Assembly: GCA_005777235.1 (NCBI GenBank)
Contig: SXND01000155.1
Span: 1 to 64,000 of the forward strand
From: Pseudomonadota bacterium
GTDB lineage: Bacteria; Tectomicrobia; Entotheonellia; Entotheonellales; Entotheonellaceae
DNA length: 64,000 nucleotides
Direction of reading: 5' to 3'
A program made the position numbers and the translations under genes. Below are positions 8,189-16,152 of the stretch, piece by piece. Numbering within the stretch: position 1 is the first letter of the stretch; the number at the start of each line of letters is the position of its first letter. Under the pieces are notes generated by a model. That model did not search any database, was not told where the DNA came from, and worked only from the letters and a program-made list of their open reading frames with translations.

Positions 8189-9283
8189 ATGAAATTCGGC
8201 ATCTTTACCATTGTACCCTGGCACGAAAGCCTCAGTGCTGACCAGGCGCTGCATGGCGCGCTGGAGCAGATTGAGCTGGCGGATCAACTGGGCCTAGATG
8301 AAGTCTGGCTTGGGGAGCACCGTTTTTCCCGGCATGGCCTACTGTCGGGTTTTTTTAGCTTTGCCGGTCACGTGGCGGCGCGCACCAAGCATTTACGCAT
8401 CGGCACTGCCGTCGTCGTGCTGCCGCTGCACAACCCCATTCTGGTGGCGGAAGAGTTCGCCATGCTCGACGTGCTGAGCGGCGGGCGTCTGGACGTCGGC
8501 ATTGGCAGCGGCTACCAGCGCCAGGAGTTTGACGGCATCGGCGTCAACATGGAAGAGAGCCGCGAGCGCTTTCAGGAAGCCACCGAGGTCATGCGACGCG
8601 CCTGGACGGAGGAACGCCTGACTTTTCACGGCAAGTACACCAACGTCGATGACCTCTGGGTCGTTCCCAAACCCGTGCAGCAACCTCACCCACCCCTGTA
8701 TGTCGCCATCAGTACCAGCCCGGCCACCGTGGAGTGGGCCGCCAGCCGACAGATCCAGCCCATCCTGGGCGGACCGACGGACATTATGGGGCAGGCGCCG
8801 CAGGTGCTCAAAATGTGGCGCGATAAAATGGACGCCTTCGGCCATCCACACGCGCATCTCCACCCGCCCATGGCCAAGGGCATTTATGTCGCGCCGACCA
8901 TGGAAGAGGCCCTGAACGATCCGATAGGCTTGGAAGATTTCTCCTCGCGCATTCTCCGCTCGAACGGTTCTGCCGGGACGCCGATTGGCATGCCCATTGA
9001 TCGGCATGGCAACCTGCCCAAGGGCTATGAAGCCTGGGCTGGCCGGCAGAATGACCGCGAACGACGTGACGATCTGGGCCACGCCGGTCTGCCACCGCTG
9101 CGCGGTACGCCGGAGGTGCTGATTGAGCGTTTGCAGCAGACCCAGGCCGCTGGGATTGAGCATATCTTTGGGGCCTTTGGTTTCCCTGGCCTGCCGCAGT
9201 GGAAGGTGCTGCGTTCGATTGAGCTGTTCTGTAAGGAAGTGCTGCCACATTTCCGGTCGGTGCCAGCCACGGTTGGCGCGTAA
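8189..9283 (+). CDS. LLM-class flavin-dependent monooxygenase
   Basis: 364-residue luciferase-like protein of the bacterial-luciferase subgroup. It starts MKFGIFTIVPWHESLSADQA and contains LGLDEVWLGEHRFSRHGLLS, RIGTAVVVLPLHNPILVAEE and SGGRLDVGIGSGYQRQEFDG, which together form the flavin-binding barrel signature. The likely cofactor is FMNH2 or F420H2. The ATG at 8189 is preceded by AAGGAGGGG at 8176-8184, a strong ribosome site; the longer upstream frame lacks one. It differs clearly from the LLM protein at 3800-4855, so the two are not recent duplicates. The substrate is unknown; relatives oxidise alkanes, nitriles or small aromatic compounds. Confidence 0.85.
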   Translation: MKFGIFTIVPWHESLSADQALHGALEQIELADQLGLDEVWLGEHRFSRHGLLSGFFSFAGHVAARTKHLRIGTAVVVLPLHNPILVAEEFAMLDVLSGGRLDVGIGSGYQRQEFDGIGVNMEESRERFQEATEVMRRAWTEERLTFHGKYTNVDDLWVVPKPVQQPHPPLYVAISTSPATVEWAASRQIQPILGGPTDIMGQAPQVLKMWRDKMDAFGHPHAHLHPPMAKGIYVAPTMEEALNDPIGLEDFSSRILRSNGSAGTPIGMPIDRHGNLPKGYEAWAGRQNDRERRDDLGHAGLPPLRGTPEVLIERLQQTQAAGIEHIFGAFGFPGLPQWKVLRSIELFCKEVLPHFRSVPATVGA

Positions 9284-9619
9284 CGGCAGCAGAGGGCCTG
9301 GTGACGGGCCTCCTGCTGCCACGGTTGAAGCTGGGGTGAGGTGAGATCGCTACCCCTGCCATCGCGCGGTTTGTAGGATGTCTGGCCACAGTCTTCCGGG
9401 TGGGATCTGCTCGCTGTCGAGCCAGGGGCCGCTGGCCGCTGGCCTCTGCCCCTGAGCAAGGCGGCGAGCGGCGCGACCTGCGGTTTGCGTAGGACAAGTG
9501 GGTCTTTCCGCCGCCCGGATTGTCCCGCCGTAACCAAGGGCGCCCCAGAGCGATGCACTGCAAGAGACGTGCTCAGTACACAGCGTGTGTACCTCGCGTC
9601 GGCTGTCACGTTTGATGGC
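9284..9619. other. Intergenic stretch without a recognised gene
   Basis: Between the LLM gene and the khpA promoter. Open frames here are shadows without ribosome sites or recognisable residues. A short GC-rich inverted segment follows the LLM stop (GGCAGCAGAGGGCCTGGTGA with a partly complementary arm), which might end transcription, but it has no T run. Confidence 0.4.
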
Positions 9620-9648
9620 TTGACAGTGTTGTCCACGCCCCCTAGGAT
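9620..9648 (+). promoter_or_regulatory. Strong sigma-70-type promoter for khpA
   Basis: A perfect TTGACA at 9620-9625, a 17-base spacer, and TAGGAT at 9643-9648. The khpA start codon is 66 bases downstream of the -10 box. Confidence 0.75.
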
Positions 9649-9713
9649 GATACGATGCGTGACAACGTGGTCGGGGTGCCCTTGGTGAGATTGCGACATG
9701 CAGGAGAAGCGAC

Positions 9714-9974
9714 ATGCAGCATCTTGTACGCACAATCGTGAGTGCTCTGGTGGATTACCCTCAAGCGGTTGAAGTGAAACAGGTTGACGGCGAGACAACC
9801 TGGATTCTGGAGGTGCGTGTAGCCCCCGCAGATATTGGCAAGGTGATTGGACGCCAAGGGCGCAACATTGCCGCGCTGCGCACGTTGTTGCATGCCGTGG
9901 GTGCGAAGGAACGTAAGCACATCGTGCTGGAAGTGTTAGAAGATCGCCCTACGCCCCCCCTCCATGGAGAGTGA
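9714..9974 (+). CDS. khpA: KH-domain RNA-binding protein KhpA
   Basis: An 86-residue single KH-domain protein. The RNA-gripping GxxG loop is visible in IGKVIGRQGRNIAALRTLL. The N-terminal MQHLVRTIVSALVDYPQAVE is typical of the KhpA (YlqC) family. KhpA binds RNA in the cytoplasm, often with KhpB, and affects cell division, elongation and small-RNA function. In many bacteria it is encoded between rpsP and rimM, but neither is present here, so it has been moved out of that context. The ATG at 9714 follows AGGAGAAG, and a consensus promoter lies at 9620-9648. The C-terminal tail is short and proline-rich. Confidence 0.9.
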   Translation: MQHLVRTIVSALVDYPQAVEVKQVDGETTWILEVRVAPADIGKVIGRQGRNIAALRTLLHAVGAKERKHIVLEVLEDRPTPPLHGE

Positions 9975-10132
9975 CGTCTCGCGGTCACCTGAGATGTCGC
10001 CTATGCGGAGAACAAGGTCCGCTCTGCAGAGGTGCTCTGCCTGCTGGACAGCGCCAAGTGCAGGACTGGGTGCCGCACCGGCCTAAGTGTGTCCCCAGGC
10101 GCGCGGGGAGTGTGTCCAGAACTCATGGCCTT

Positions 10133-10585
10133 CTAGAAGCGCGCGAGCACTTCGAGAAGCGTGGCTTGTTGCTGCGGATCTGTGGCAAAGCGCACCGCCA
10201 CACCGCCCTCGCGAATGCGGACGACTTCAGCATGCAGTTTGAAAGGCCGTCCAAGCAATTGAAAGGTGATGGTCATGTTTTCGCTTGGGAGCAAATGCAG
10301 ATCCGTTTCGATAAAGGCTCCGCTGGCAGAGACGTTCCGTGCCACGCCCATGGCGGTTTCACCTCGACTGTTGAGACCATCGACGCGAAAGGTGGCTTCA
10401 ACCCGTTCGTACACCCGTCCATCGCTTCGTGGGACCGCATGGCGTCCCACCTCCTGTACTTGCGTGCGTAATTGGGTGTTTTCCTCGAGCAAACGCGTCT
10501 GCGTGGCCTGCATCTGCCGGAGCGCGGCCTCCAGCTCACGGACACGCTGACGCAGACGCTGATTTTCTATGTCTAGAAGTGCCAT
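10133..10585 (-). CDS. Coiled-coil plus PilZ-domain protein
   Basis: A 150-residue protein. Residues 1-50 form a probable coiled coil (ENQRLRQRVRELEAALRQMQ). Residues 60-150 are a PilZ domain with both c-di-GMP-binding signatures intact: RxxxR in RVYER and NxSxxG in NVSASG. PilZ proteins sense cyclic di-GMP and control motility, polysaccharide or transcription; the target here is unknown. The ATG at 10585 has GAGGAGG eight bases upstream; the longer frame to 10636 has no ribosome site. It follows the alpha/beta hydrolase gene by 47 bases and probably shares the promoter at 11579-11607. Confidence 0.85.
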   Translation of the reverse strand: MALLDIENQRLRQRVRELEAALRQMQATQTRLLEENTQLRTQVQEVGRHAVPRSDGRVYERVEATFRVDGLNSRGETAMGVARNVSASGAFIETDLHLLPSENMTITFQLLGRPFKLHAEVVRIREGGVAVRFATDPQQQATLLEVLARF

Positions 10586-10632
10586 CGATGGGCCTCCTCT
10601 ACGCCTCAAGATCGCGCAGCGACTGTGTTGTA

Positions 10633-11418
10633 TCAACTATGCAAAAACTCAGCCACCGCGCTCACAAAGCCCTCGGGATCTTCGTACATGGGCATGTGGC
10701 CACAGCGCGGCATGATTGTCACACGTGCGTCAGGAATGCGTTGCTGGAACGCGTGCGCATAGAGCACCGGCGCCAGCCCATCCGCTTGGCCCCACAAAAC
10801 CAACGTGGACGCGTGAATGCGGTGGATACGTTTTTTCAGACCCTTATCAGGAATGGGCCACAAGAATTTACCCGCCGTCGCCAAGTGTTGCATACGGAGG
10901 AGATACGCTTCTAACTGCGCGTTGCCGTCTTGGGGCAGAGCCATCATGGCTTGCGCCACGTCTGTCTGTGGATTGTACCATAAGGCGAGGGCGAGTTGTT
11001 CTGGGGTCATCGCAAAGAAATCGGCGATGGGATGGTCGTCAAGCCACAAGCCCAACGCGTTGGCGAGGACGAGCTTGCGCACACGGTGCGGGCTCAGCGC
11101 GGCCAGCTCGGCGCCAATCATCCCCCCCAGCGAATGCCCAATGACATGTACCGTCTCCAGGTGCAGCGCATCCAGGAAGTCGTTATAATACACCACCATA
11201 TCGATGCTATCGTCAATATGGTCAATGCCCGTGCTGGTCTCAAAGCCTGGATGCGCAGGCGCATAGACGGTAAAGTGTCGGGACAGGGCCGCCAAAAAGG
11301 GCTCCCCTCCACACAGGCCACCCGCTCCATGCAGAAACAGCAGCGGTTCCCCCGCCCCTGCCCTCCGCAGCTTGATGTCAAACATGCCGTTGCGGACGCG
11401 AACAGTGCTTTCCTCCAC
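10633..11418 (-). CDS. Alpha/beta-hydrolase
   Basis: A 261-residue hydrolase-fold protein. The oxyanion segment LLFLHGAGG is near the N terminus. The nucleophile elbow is GHSLGG (Ser). The acid residue is the Asp in LWGQADGLAP and the catalytic His is in MPRCGHMPMYEDPE. The cap and core resemble the C-C bond hydrolases (MhpC/BphD-like) and haloperoxidase relatives, so it may cleave an ester or a ring-fission product. No signal peptide. It is the first gene of a probable two-gene unit with the PilZ gene, 160 bases from a consensus promoter. Substrate unknown. Confidence 0.85.
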   Translation of the reverse strand: MEESTVRVRNGMFDIKLRRAGAGEPLLFLHGAGGLCGGEPFLAALSRHFTVYAPAHPGFETSTGIDHIDDSIDMVVYYNDFLDALHLETVHVIGHSLGGMIGAELAALSPHRVRKLVLANALGLWLDDHPIADFFAMTPEQLALALWYNPQTDVAQAMMALPQDGNAQLEAYLLRMQHLATAGKFLWPIPDKGLKKRIHRIHASTLVLWGQADGLAPVLYAHAFQQRIPDARVTIMPRCGHMPMYEDPEGFVSAVAEFLHS

Positions 11419-11578
11419 AATTGTCCTTTCTGGTAGACAGCCTCACCGGCATAGGAGACGGCCCGTGAGGCGTTGGCGACAGGGCGTGTCCAGTCTTGGG
11501 CGATGTCCTGGACACACAGACAGCGATAGTAGACAGCCTGACGCCTGTCCGTCCATCCCGGCCTGATTTTCGCCTCGC

Positions 11579-11607
11579 AGGATACTGAGCGCTCTCGGCC
11601 TTGTCAA
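11579..11607 (-). promoter_or_regulatory. Strong sigma-70-type promoter for the hydrolase-PilZ unit
   Basis: On the minus strand, a perfect TTGACA (11607-11602), a 17-base spacer and TATCCT (11584-11579). It gives a leader of about 150 bases before the hydrolase start at 11418. Confidence 0.7.
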
Positions 11608-11660
11608 TTTTTCTCTCGACGTGGCTCTCTGGCCGCCTCGCCTTCCCGTCGCTGCATCCC

Positions 11661-12701
11661 TCAAGGCGCTTGGCGTTTGACCTCAAACGTCCCATGCGGC
11701 CCCAGCGTCGCGGTAAAGCCTCCAGTGGCAAGCCAGGATTGAGCGTGGGTGCTCTCCCGGAGATAGGCGTCCCAGAACGCCAGCGTACTCTGGCGAATGA
11801 GGGCGTGGAACACGGCGTCGTTCGCCCCGGTGCCACGTCGGCGCGACAGACCGGCAAAGACCATATGGTCGCCACCGCGGAAGATCAGCAAATATTGATC
11901 GGCCCGGTGGATATGGTCAAATGGCAGGCGACGCTCCGCAGGCTGCGTCTCGCCGACGAGACTGCCATCATGCGTGCCAGTCATATGGAAACCAGGCATG
12001 CGCACGCCGGCAAACGCCTCCGCCAGCCGATCACGCCGCAAGGGCACCGGCGCACTCATAGGGATGACCGCCCGCACGCGCGCGTCCGTGAAGGTGGTCG
12101 GCTGGCCACGCGGGCCGAAGAAGGCTTGGCCAGCCACGGCCAGGGCCGTGTACGCCCCAAAAGAATGCCCGGCAACGCCAATGCGACTGAGCTGCAGCCG
12201 TCCCTGGAGTATGCCTGGCTCGCGCTGCAGCCGTTCCATCTGATCAATGGCAAAACTGATGTCACGTGGTCGGGCGCGGATGACCTCCAGATCCGTGATC
12301 GCGTGGCGCATCGCCTGGAGGGGTGGCGTCGTACCCTGCCACACGGCGCTGTCACTCCCCACATGCTGGACATGCACCACGACGTAGCCAGCCCTGGCCC
12401 AAGCGTTGCCCAAATAGGCGTAGCTCTCCCGTGATCCGCCCAGACCATGGGAGAACAGGATGAGTGGCAAGGGGCCGGGATCCTGACGTGGAACGTACAG
12501 TTGCACCGGAATCCGCCGTGCCCGTGCCGTGTCGAACCAGTCGAGTTGGAGGCGCTCGACTGGCGCGGATCCCTCTGGATATGGCTGCTCCGCCGCCCAC
12601 CCAGGCCATACCCAGATCCCGCACAGACTCAGCAAGAGGCCGCACAGCCAACCGCAGGCCTGGGCCGGAGTGGGGCGTGGACCTAGGCGTGGATGCGGCA
12701 T
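11661..12701 (-). CDS. Secreted alpha/beta-hydrolase (PAF-acetylhydrolase or dienelactone-hydrolase-like)
   Basis: 346 residues with an N-terminal export signal (GWLCGLLLSLCGIWVWPGWA) ending near an AAEQ cleavage site. It then shows PLILFSHGLGGSRESYAYLG for the oxyanion hole, the nucleophile elbow GVAGHSFGAYTAL (Ser), the acid in MTGTHDGSLVG and the His in FRGGDHMVFAG. The arrangement fits PAF-acetylhydrolase and related periplasmic esterases. The ATG at 12701 overlaps the end of the MmgE/PrpD gene by 19 bases and has no clear ribosome site, so it is probably translated by coupling. It is the last gene of the 12-19 kb minus-strand run. Confidence 0.82.
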   Translation of the reverse strand: MPHPRLGPRPTPAQACGWLCGLLLSLCGIWVWPGWAAEQPYPEGSAPVERLQLDWFDTARARRIPVQLYVPRQDPGPLPLILFSHGLGGSRESYAYLGNAWARAGYVVVHVQHVGSDSAVWQGTTPPLQAMRHAITDLEVIRARPRDISFAIDQMERLQREPGILQGRLQLSRIGVAGHSFGAYTALAVAGQAFFGPRGQPTTFTDARVRAVIPMSAPVPLRRDRLAEAFAGVRMPGFHMTGTHDGSLVGETQPAERRLPFDHIHRADQYLLIFRGGDHMVFAGLSRRRGTGANDAVFHALIRQSTLAFWDAYLRESTHAQSWLATGGFTATLGPHGTFEVKRQAP

Positions 12702-14086
12702 AGCAGCTGGATGGTCTCTCGAATCTGGGGTACCGTGCCGAGTTGGCGGATGTGGTCTTTCAGGCGCGTCAGCTGCGCGACGGGCAACACCGGGGTGGCG
12801 AGGGCATCAAACTTGGCTTCGAGCTCCTCCGAGGTCGCCGGGTTCTGCGGAGAACCACGGGGGTAGTCCACCTGCAACGCATAACGTGCTCCGGATGTGA
12901 GGGTCACTTGCAGATGGGTCGGTGCTTTGTCCGTCGTCTCAAAGATGTGCCCGAGGACGGCATCAGGGCGCGGGATAATACGTTGCGCCGTCTCCAGAAT
13001 AGCCGGATGACGCAGGTGCGCCTCATCAAATTGTTCCAGATAGATGCGACCCTCGTGTAACCCCACGGCCAGGCAGTAGCGCAAATTATTGGTGGCCTGC
13101 GCATAGGTGGCCGGGGCGTAGGTGGCCCCTGTCGGGTCATCCATAATCGCCGTCCAGTTCTGCGGAAACGTCACGACGATTTCCGCGACATCAGCGGCAC
13201 TGAAGGCATGTGCGGCGCGTAACGTGGCCAAGGCGTCGAGCGGTAGGGCCCAGACATGCGCCGTGTTGTGCAGTTTGAAGGCCGCATCGAGAATGAGCAG
13301 ACGTTCCCCCAGGCCCTGCTCCAAGGCGACGGCATCGTAGTGGCCATCAGTGAAGGCCGTGCAAAACCCACGACGTCCTTCGAGCACTGCCACCGGCCCC
13401 GTCAACCCTTCTTGGGCCAGCAATGCCGCCAGGATACCGTTTTGCGCCGCCATACCGCCGTGCGCCCGCCACACATCGCTGCCATCGGTGAGGGATTCGG
13501 ACAAGCCAGCCGCGAGACTGCCTGCCACGCCGAGACTCTGGACAATGCCCGCCACGGAGCATCCCAGCAGCTTGGCTGTTAGCGCTGCCGCACCGAAGAC
13601 GCCGCAGGTGCCTGTGGGGTGATAGCCCTTACGATGATGCGCCATGCGCGCCGTGCCAGCGTTGATGGCGTTGCCCACCCGGGTCATGACCTCGTACCCG
13701 GCGACCACTGCCGCTCGGACCTGAGCCCCACTAGCGCCGACCATTTCACCCACGGCAAGCGCCGCGGGCACGATCACCGGACCACCATGGATGACACAGG
13801 ATAACGTGGTATCGGTGAAATTGTGGCTAAAGGCCGCGGTCCCATTCTCCAAGGCCGCATGCGTGACTGGCACCCGCGAGCCCTCGACGAACAGCGTGGC
13901 GTGGGGCGTGCCCCCGAGGTGCTGCGCCACGGTACGGGCGGCACGGGTGGCTGGTTCCTGCTGCCCGGCCAGCGCCACGCCCAGGGTATCCAGGATGCAC
14001 CACGTGGCCTGCGCGTGCACCGAGGCGGGGAGCGTCGCGTCATCCAAATCATAGATAAAACGTGCCAGGCGTTCCGTTGCGGTCAT
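12683..14086 (-). CDS. MmgE/PrpD family protein (2-methylcitrate-dehydratase-like)
   Basis: 467 residues, the usual length for the family. PrpD-type enzymes dehydrate 2-methylcitrate or isomerise related tricarboxylates. Recognisable segments are WCILDTLGVALAGQQEPATR near the N terminus, ENGTAAFSHNFTDTT, HHRKGYHPTGTCGVFGAAAL, which is the family hallmark, and DAAFKLHNTAHVWALPLDAL. No iron-sulfur cysteine triad is visible, consistent with the iron-free PrpD type. The ATG at 14086 follows AAAGG. There is no prpB or prpC nearby, so a propionate pathway cannot be claimed; many homologues act in other catabolic clusters. Its neighbours are NHL proteins and an acyl-CoA synthetase. Confidence 0.85.
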   Translation of the reverse strand: MTATERLARFIYDLDDATLPASVHAQATWCILDTLGVALAGQQEPATRAARTVAQHLGGTPHATLFVEGSRVPVTHAALENGTAAFSHNFTDTTLSCVIHGGPVIVPAALAVGEMVGASGAQVRAAVVAGYEVMTRVGNAINAGTARMAHHRKGYHPTGTCGVFGAAALTAKLLGCSVAGIVQSLGVAGSLAAGLSESLTDGSDVWRAHGGMAAQNGILAALLAQEGLTGPVAVLEGRRGFCTAFTDGHYDAVALEQGLGERLLILDAAFKLHNTAHVWALPLDALATLRAAHAFSAADVAEIVVTFPQNWTAIMDDPTGATYAPATYAQATNNLRYCLAVGLHEGRIYLEQFDEAHLRHPAILETAQRIIPRPDAVLGHIFETTDKAPTHLQVTLTSGARYALQVDYPRGSPQNPATSEELEAKFDALATPVLPVAQLTRLKDHIRQLGTVPQIRETIQLLCRIHA

Positions 14087-14182
14087 CACACACCTTTCTC
14101 CTGCCAGACGGCCCTGCACCCCCAGGAGGGCGGCTACCGCCGCACGTCCTGGGGACAGGTACTGGCTGGATGCGACGATCTG

Positions 14183-15103
14183 CTAATTCAAACGTACATA
14201 TTTGACGACCCGCCGCGGCCGTCCCCAGGCACCGGGCCGCACCACGTACAGATCGCCATGCGAATCGCCCCAGATGCCGTGGCAGGAACGGAAGCTCGGA
14301 TCGCCCCACTGCGCCAGACGTTCGCCTTCGAGTGTGAGCACGCTCACCAGGCCGCCGTTGTGCTCCGGGATATAGACGATGTCATCAGCATCAACATACA
14401 ACACCGCCGGGCCAATGAGTTTGGAGGCCCAGATGCTCAACAGTTTGCCGTCTTGGTCAAACACCTGGACGCGGTCGTTTTCACGATCCGCCACCAGCAC
14501 GCGCCCGTGCTTGTCAATCCACACACCATGCGGCAAGTTAAACTGCCCAGGGGCCGTACCGGGTTCGCCCCAGGAAAAGAGGTGCGTGCCGTCGGCGGCA
14601 AACTTATGCACGCGGGCATTGCCATAGCCATCGGTAATGAACATCTCGCCCGAGGGCGTCAGGTCGATGTCCGTCGGCAGGTTGAAGGGGCCGCCCCCAT
14701 GCGTGACTTTGCGGTAGGCACCCGAGCTAAAATCGTCTGATGCCACCCCGGTATCCGAGCGATGCCCCTTGGTGCCAATGGTGCGCAGCAGCGTGCCGTC
14801 GGGGCTAAACAGCATCATCTGGGCATGGTCGCGGTCCACCAGCCAGAGGTTGTCGTTTTTATCCACGCGGATAGTGTGCGGAAAAGCAAACAGCCCGGCA
14901 CCCCAGGAGGACAGGTAATTGCCCTCGCGATCGAACACAATGACCGGATGCTCTTTGGCACGGTTGAAACAATAGACGCGATCCTGCGAATCCACCGCGA
15001 CCGAGGCCGCCGGCATGTCCCAGCCTTCGGGCAGACGCGCCCAGTCTTCATGCACTTCATACGTATACTTACCACTGCCAACGACAGTTTCTACAACAGC
15101 CAT
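14183..15103 (-). CDS. NHL-repeat beta-propeller protein, copy 1
   Basis: 306 residues built of NHL repeats, visible as recurring segments such as FAFPHTIRVDKNDNLWLVDR, FNLPTDIDLTPSGEMFITDG and FNLPHGVWIDKHGRVLVADR. It should fold as a six-bladed propeller. Such proteins include peptidyl-hydroxyglycine lyase-like enzymes and many catabolic-cluster proteins of unknown role. No signal peptide is seen. The ATG at 15103 has AAAGGGAG upstream. It lies 56 bases after a paralogue of nearly the same length and layout, so the pair arose by tandem duplication. Enzymatic activity is unproven; a binding role is equally possible. Confidence 0.85.
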   Translation of the reverse strand: MAVVETVVGSGKYTYEVHEDWARLPEGWDMPAASVAVDSQDRVYCFNRAKEHPVIVFDREGNYLSSWGAGLFAFPHTIRVDKNDNLWLVDRDHAQMMLFSPDGTLLRTIGTKGHRSDTGVASDDFSSGAYRKVTHGGGPFNLPTDIDLTPSGEMFITDGYGNARVHKFAADGTHLFSWGEPGTAPGQFNLPHGVWIDKHGRVLVADRENDRVQVFDQDGKLLSIWASKLIGPAVLYVDADDIVYIPEHNGGLVSVLTLEGERLAQWGDPSFRSCHGIWGDSHGDLYVVRPGAWGRPRRVVKYVRLN

Positions 15104-15159
15104 GGTCTCCCTTTCTCTGTCACGACGAGATGATCCTTCCCCACACCCACCGGGCACCT

Positions 15160-16104
15160 TTACGACATACGGCGATATTTCGAGATGCTGCGCAGCTCCC
15201 GTGGCGGGGTCATATGTCGCCCACGGATCGTGTAGGAGACTTCCGCCACATAAATATCCCCGTGTGAGTCCACCGCAATCCCGTGCGGCGCGATGAATTG
15301 CCCGGACCCTTCACCTTCTTCGTCTGCGCCAAAACGGCACACCATGCGACCTTTGAGGTCATAAATCGACACACGGTGTCCCAAGCCAGGCGCGTCATCC
15401 ACCCCGCCCATGCCGTTGAGCTCGCCGACATAAATATGCTCACCCCACAACACCATGGCATCGGGCCGGTGGATGTTGTTCCACATGCCCATGAAACCAC
15501 CCTGCGCATCAAACAGCTGAATGCGGTGCGCCTCACGGTCCACAACATAGATGGTATCGTTGCTGTCAATCGCGATATTGTGTGGCCTGATGAACTGCCC
15601 CGCGTCGATACCGGGTCGGCCCCAGGAGAATTTGTAGGTGCCGGTCCCCGTATAGACGTGAATGCGGGAGTTGCCGTAGCCATCGGAGATATACACGTCC
15701 CCATTGCTGGGCCGAATGGCCGCGGAGGTGGGGCGGTTGAACGGGGTTCCGCTCCAACGCGGTGCGGGGTTGTCGCGGTCGCCAATTTCCATCAACTGGG
15801 CGCCCGTGGTATCAAATTTTTGGATGGTGTGGATACCGTCATCCGCGACTAATAACGAATTATCATGCGCGATATACAACCCGTGGGTACGGTCGCTAAA
15901 GAATCCTTCCCCAAACGACCGCAGGTAATTGCCGTCACGGTCGAAGACCATGAGTGGATGCTCACCACGGGTCAGGATATACACATTATCCTGGGCATCT
16001 ACGGCGACCCCAGGGCACTCCTGGAAGGAGAGACTAGCGGGGAGCTTGCCCCAGCCATCAACGTATTCATACCGAAAGTCACCCACTCCATACACTGCAC
16101 GCAT
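15160..16104 (-). CDS. NHL-repeat beta-propeller protein, copy 2
   Basis: 314 residues, paralogous to the downstream gene. Both begin with a short YG/GSG-F/YxYEV segment (here VGDFRYEYVDGWGKLP) and share propeller blades such as FNRPTSAAIRPSNGDVYISD and FIRPHNIAIDSNDTIYVVDR. The two differ enough that the duplication is not recent. The ATG at 16104 follows AAAGGGAGG. It lies 48 bases downstream of the acyl-CoA synthetase gene, so the order of translation is solute-binding protein, synthetase, NHL 2, NHL 1, then PrpD. Function unknown. Confidence 0.85.
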   Translation of the reverse strand: MRAVYGVGDFRYEYVDGWGKLPASLSFQECPGVAVDAQDNVYILTRGEHPLMVFDRDGNYLRSFGEGFFSDRTHGLYIAHDNSLLVADDGIHTIQKFDTTGAQLMEIGDRDNPAPRWSGTPFNRPTSAAIRPSNGDVYISDGYGNSRIHVYTGTGTYKFSWGRPGIDAGQFIRPHNIAIDSNDTIYVVDREAHRIQLFDAQGGFMGMWNNIHRPDAMVLWGEHIYVGELNGMGGVDDAPGLGHRVSIYDLKGRMVCRFGADEEGEGSGQFIAPHGIAVDSHGDIYVAEVSYTIRGRHMTPPRELRSISKYRRMS

Positions 16105-16152
16105 GGTGTACCTCCCTTTGCAGTCGTGACGCACGCTTTCGAGTCGCCTATC

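Noticed and set aside
9025-9798. A 257-residue open frame on the - strand crossing the LLM end and khpA start
   Set aside because: It overlaps two well-supported genes, is Arg- and Pro-rich as shadows are, and has no family match.
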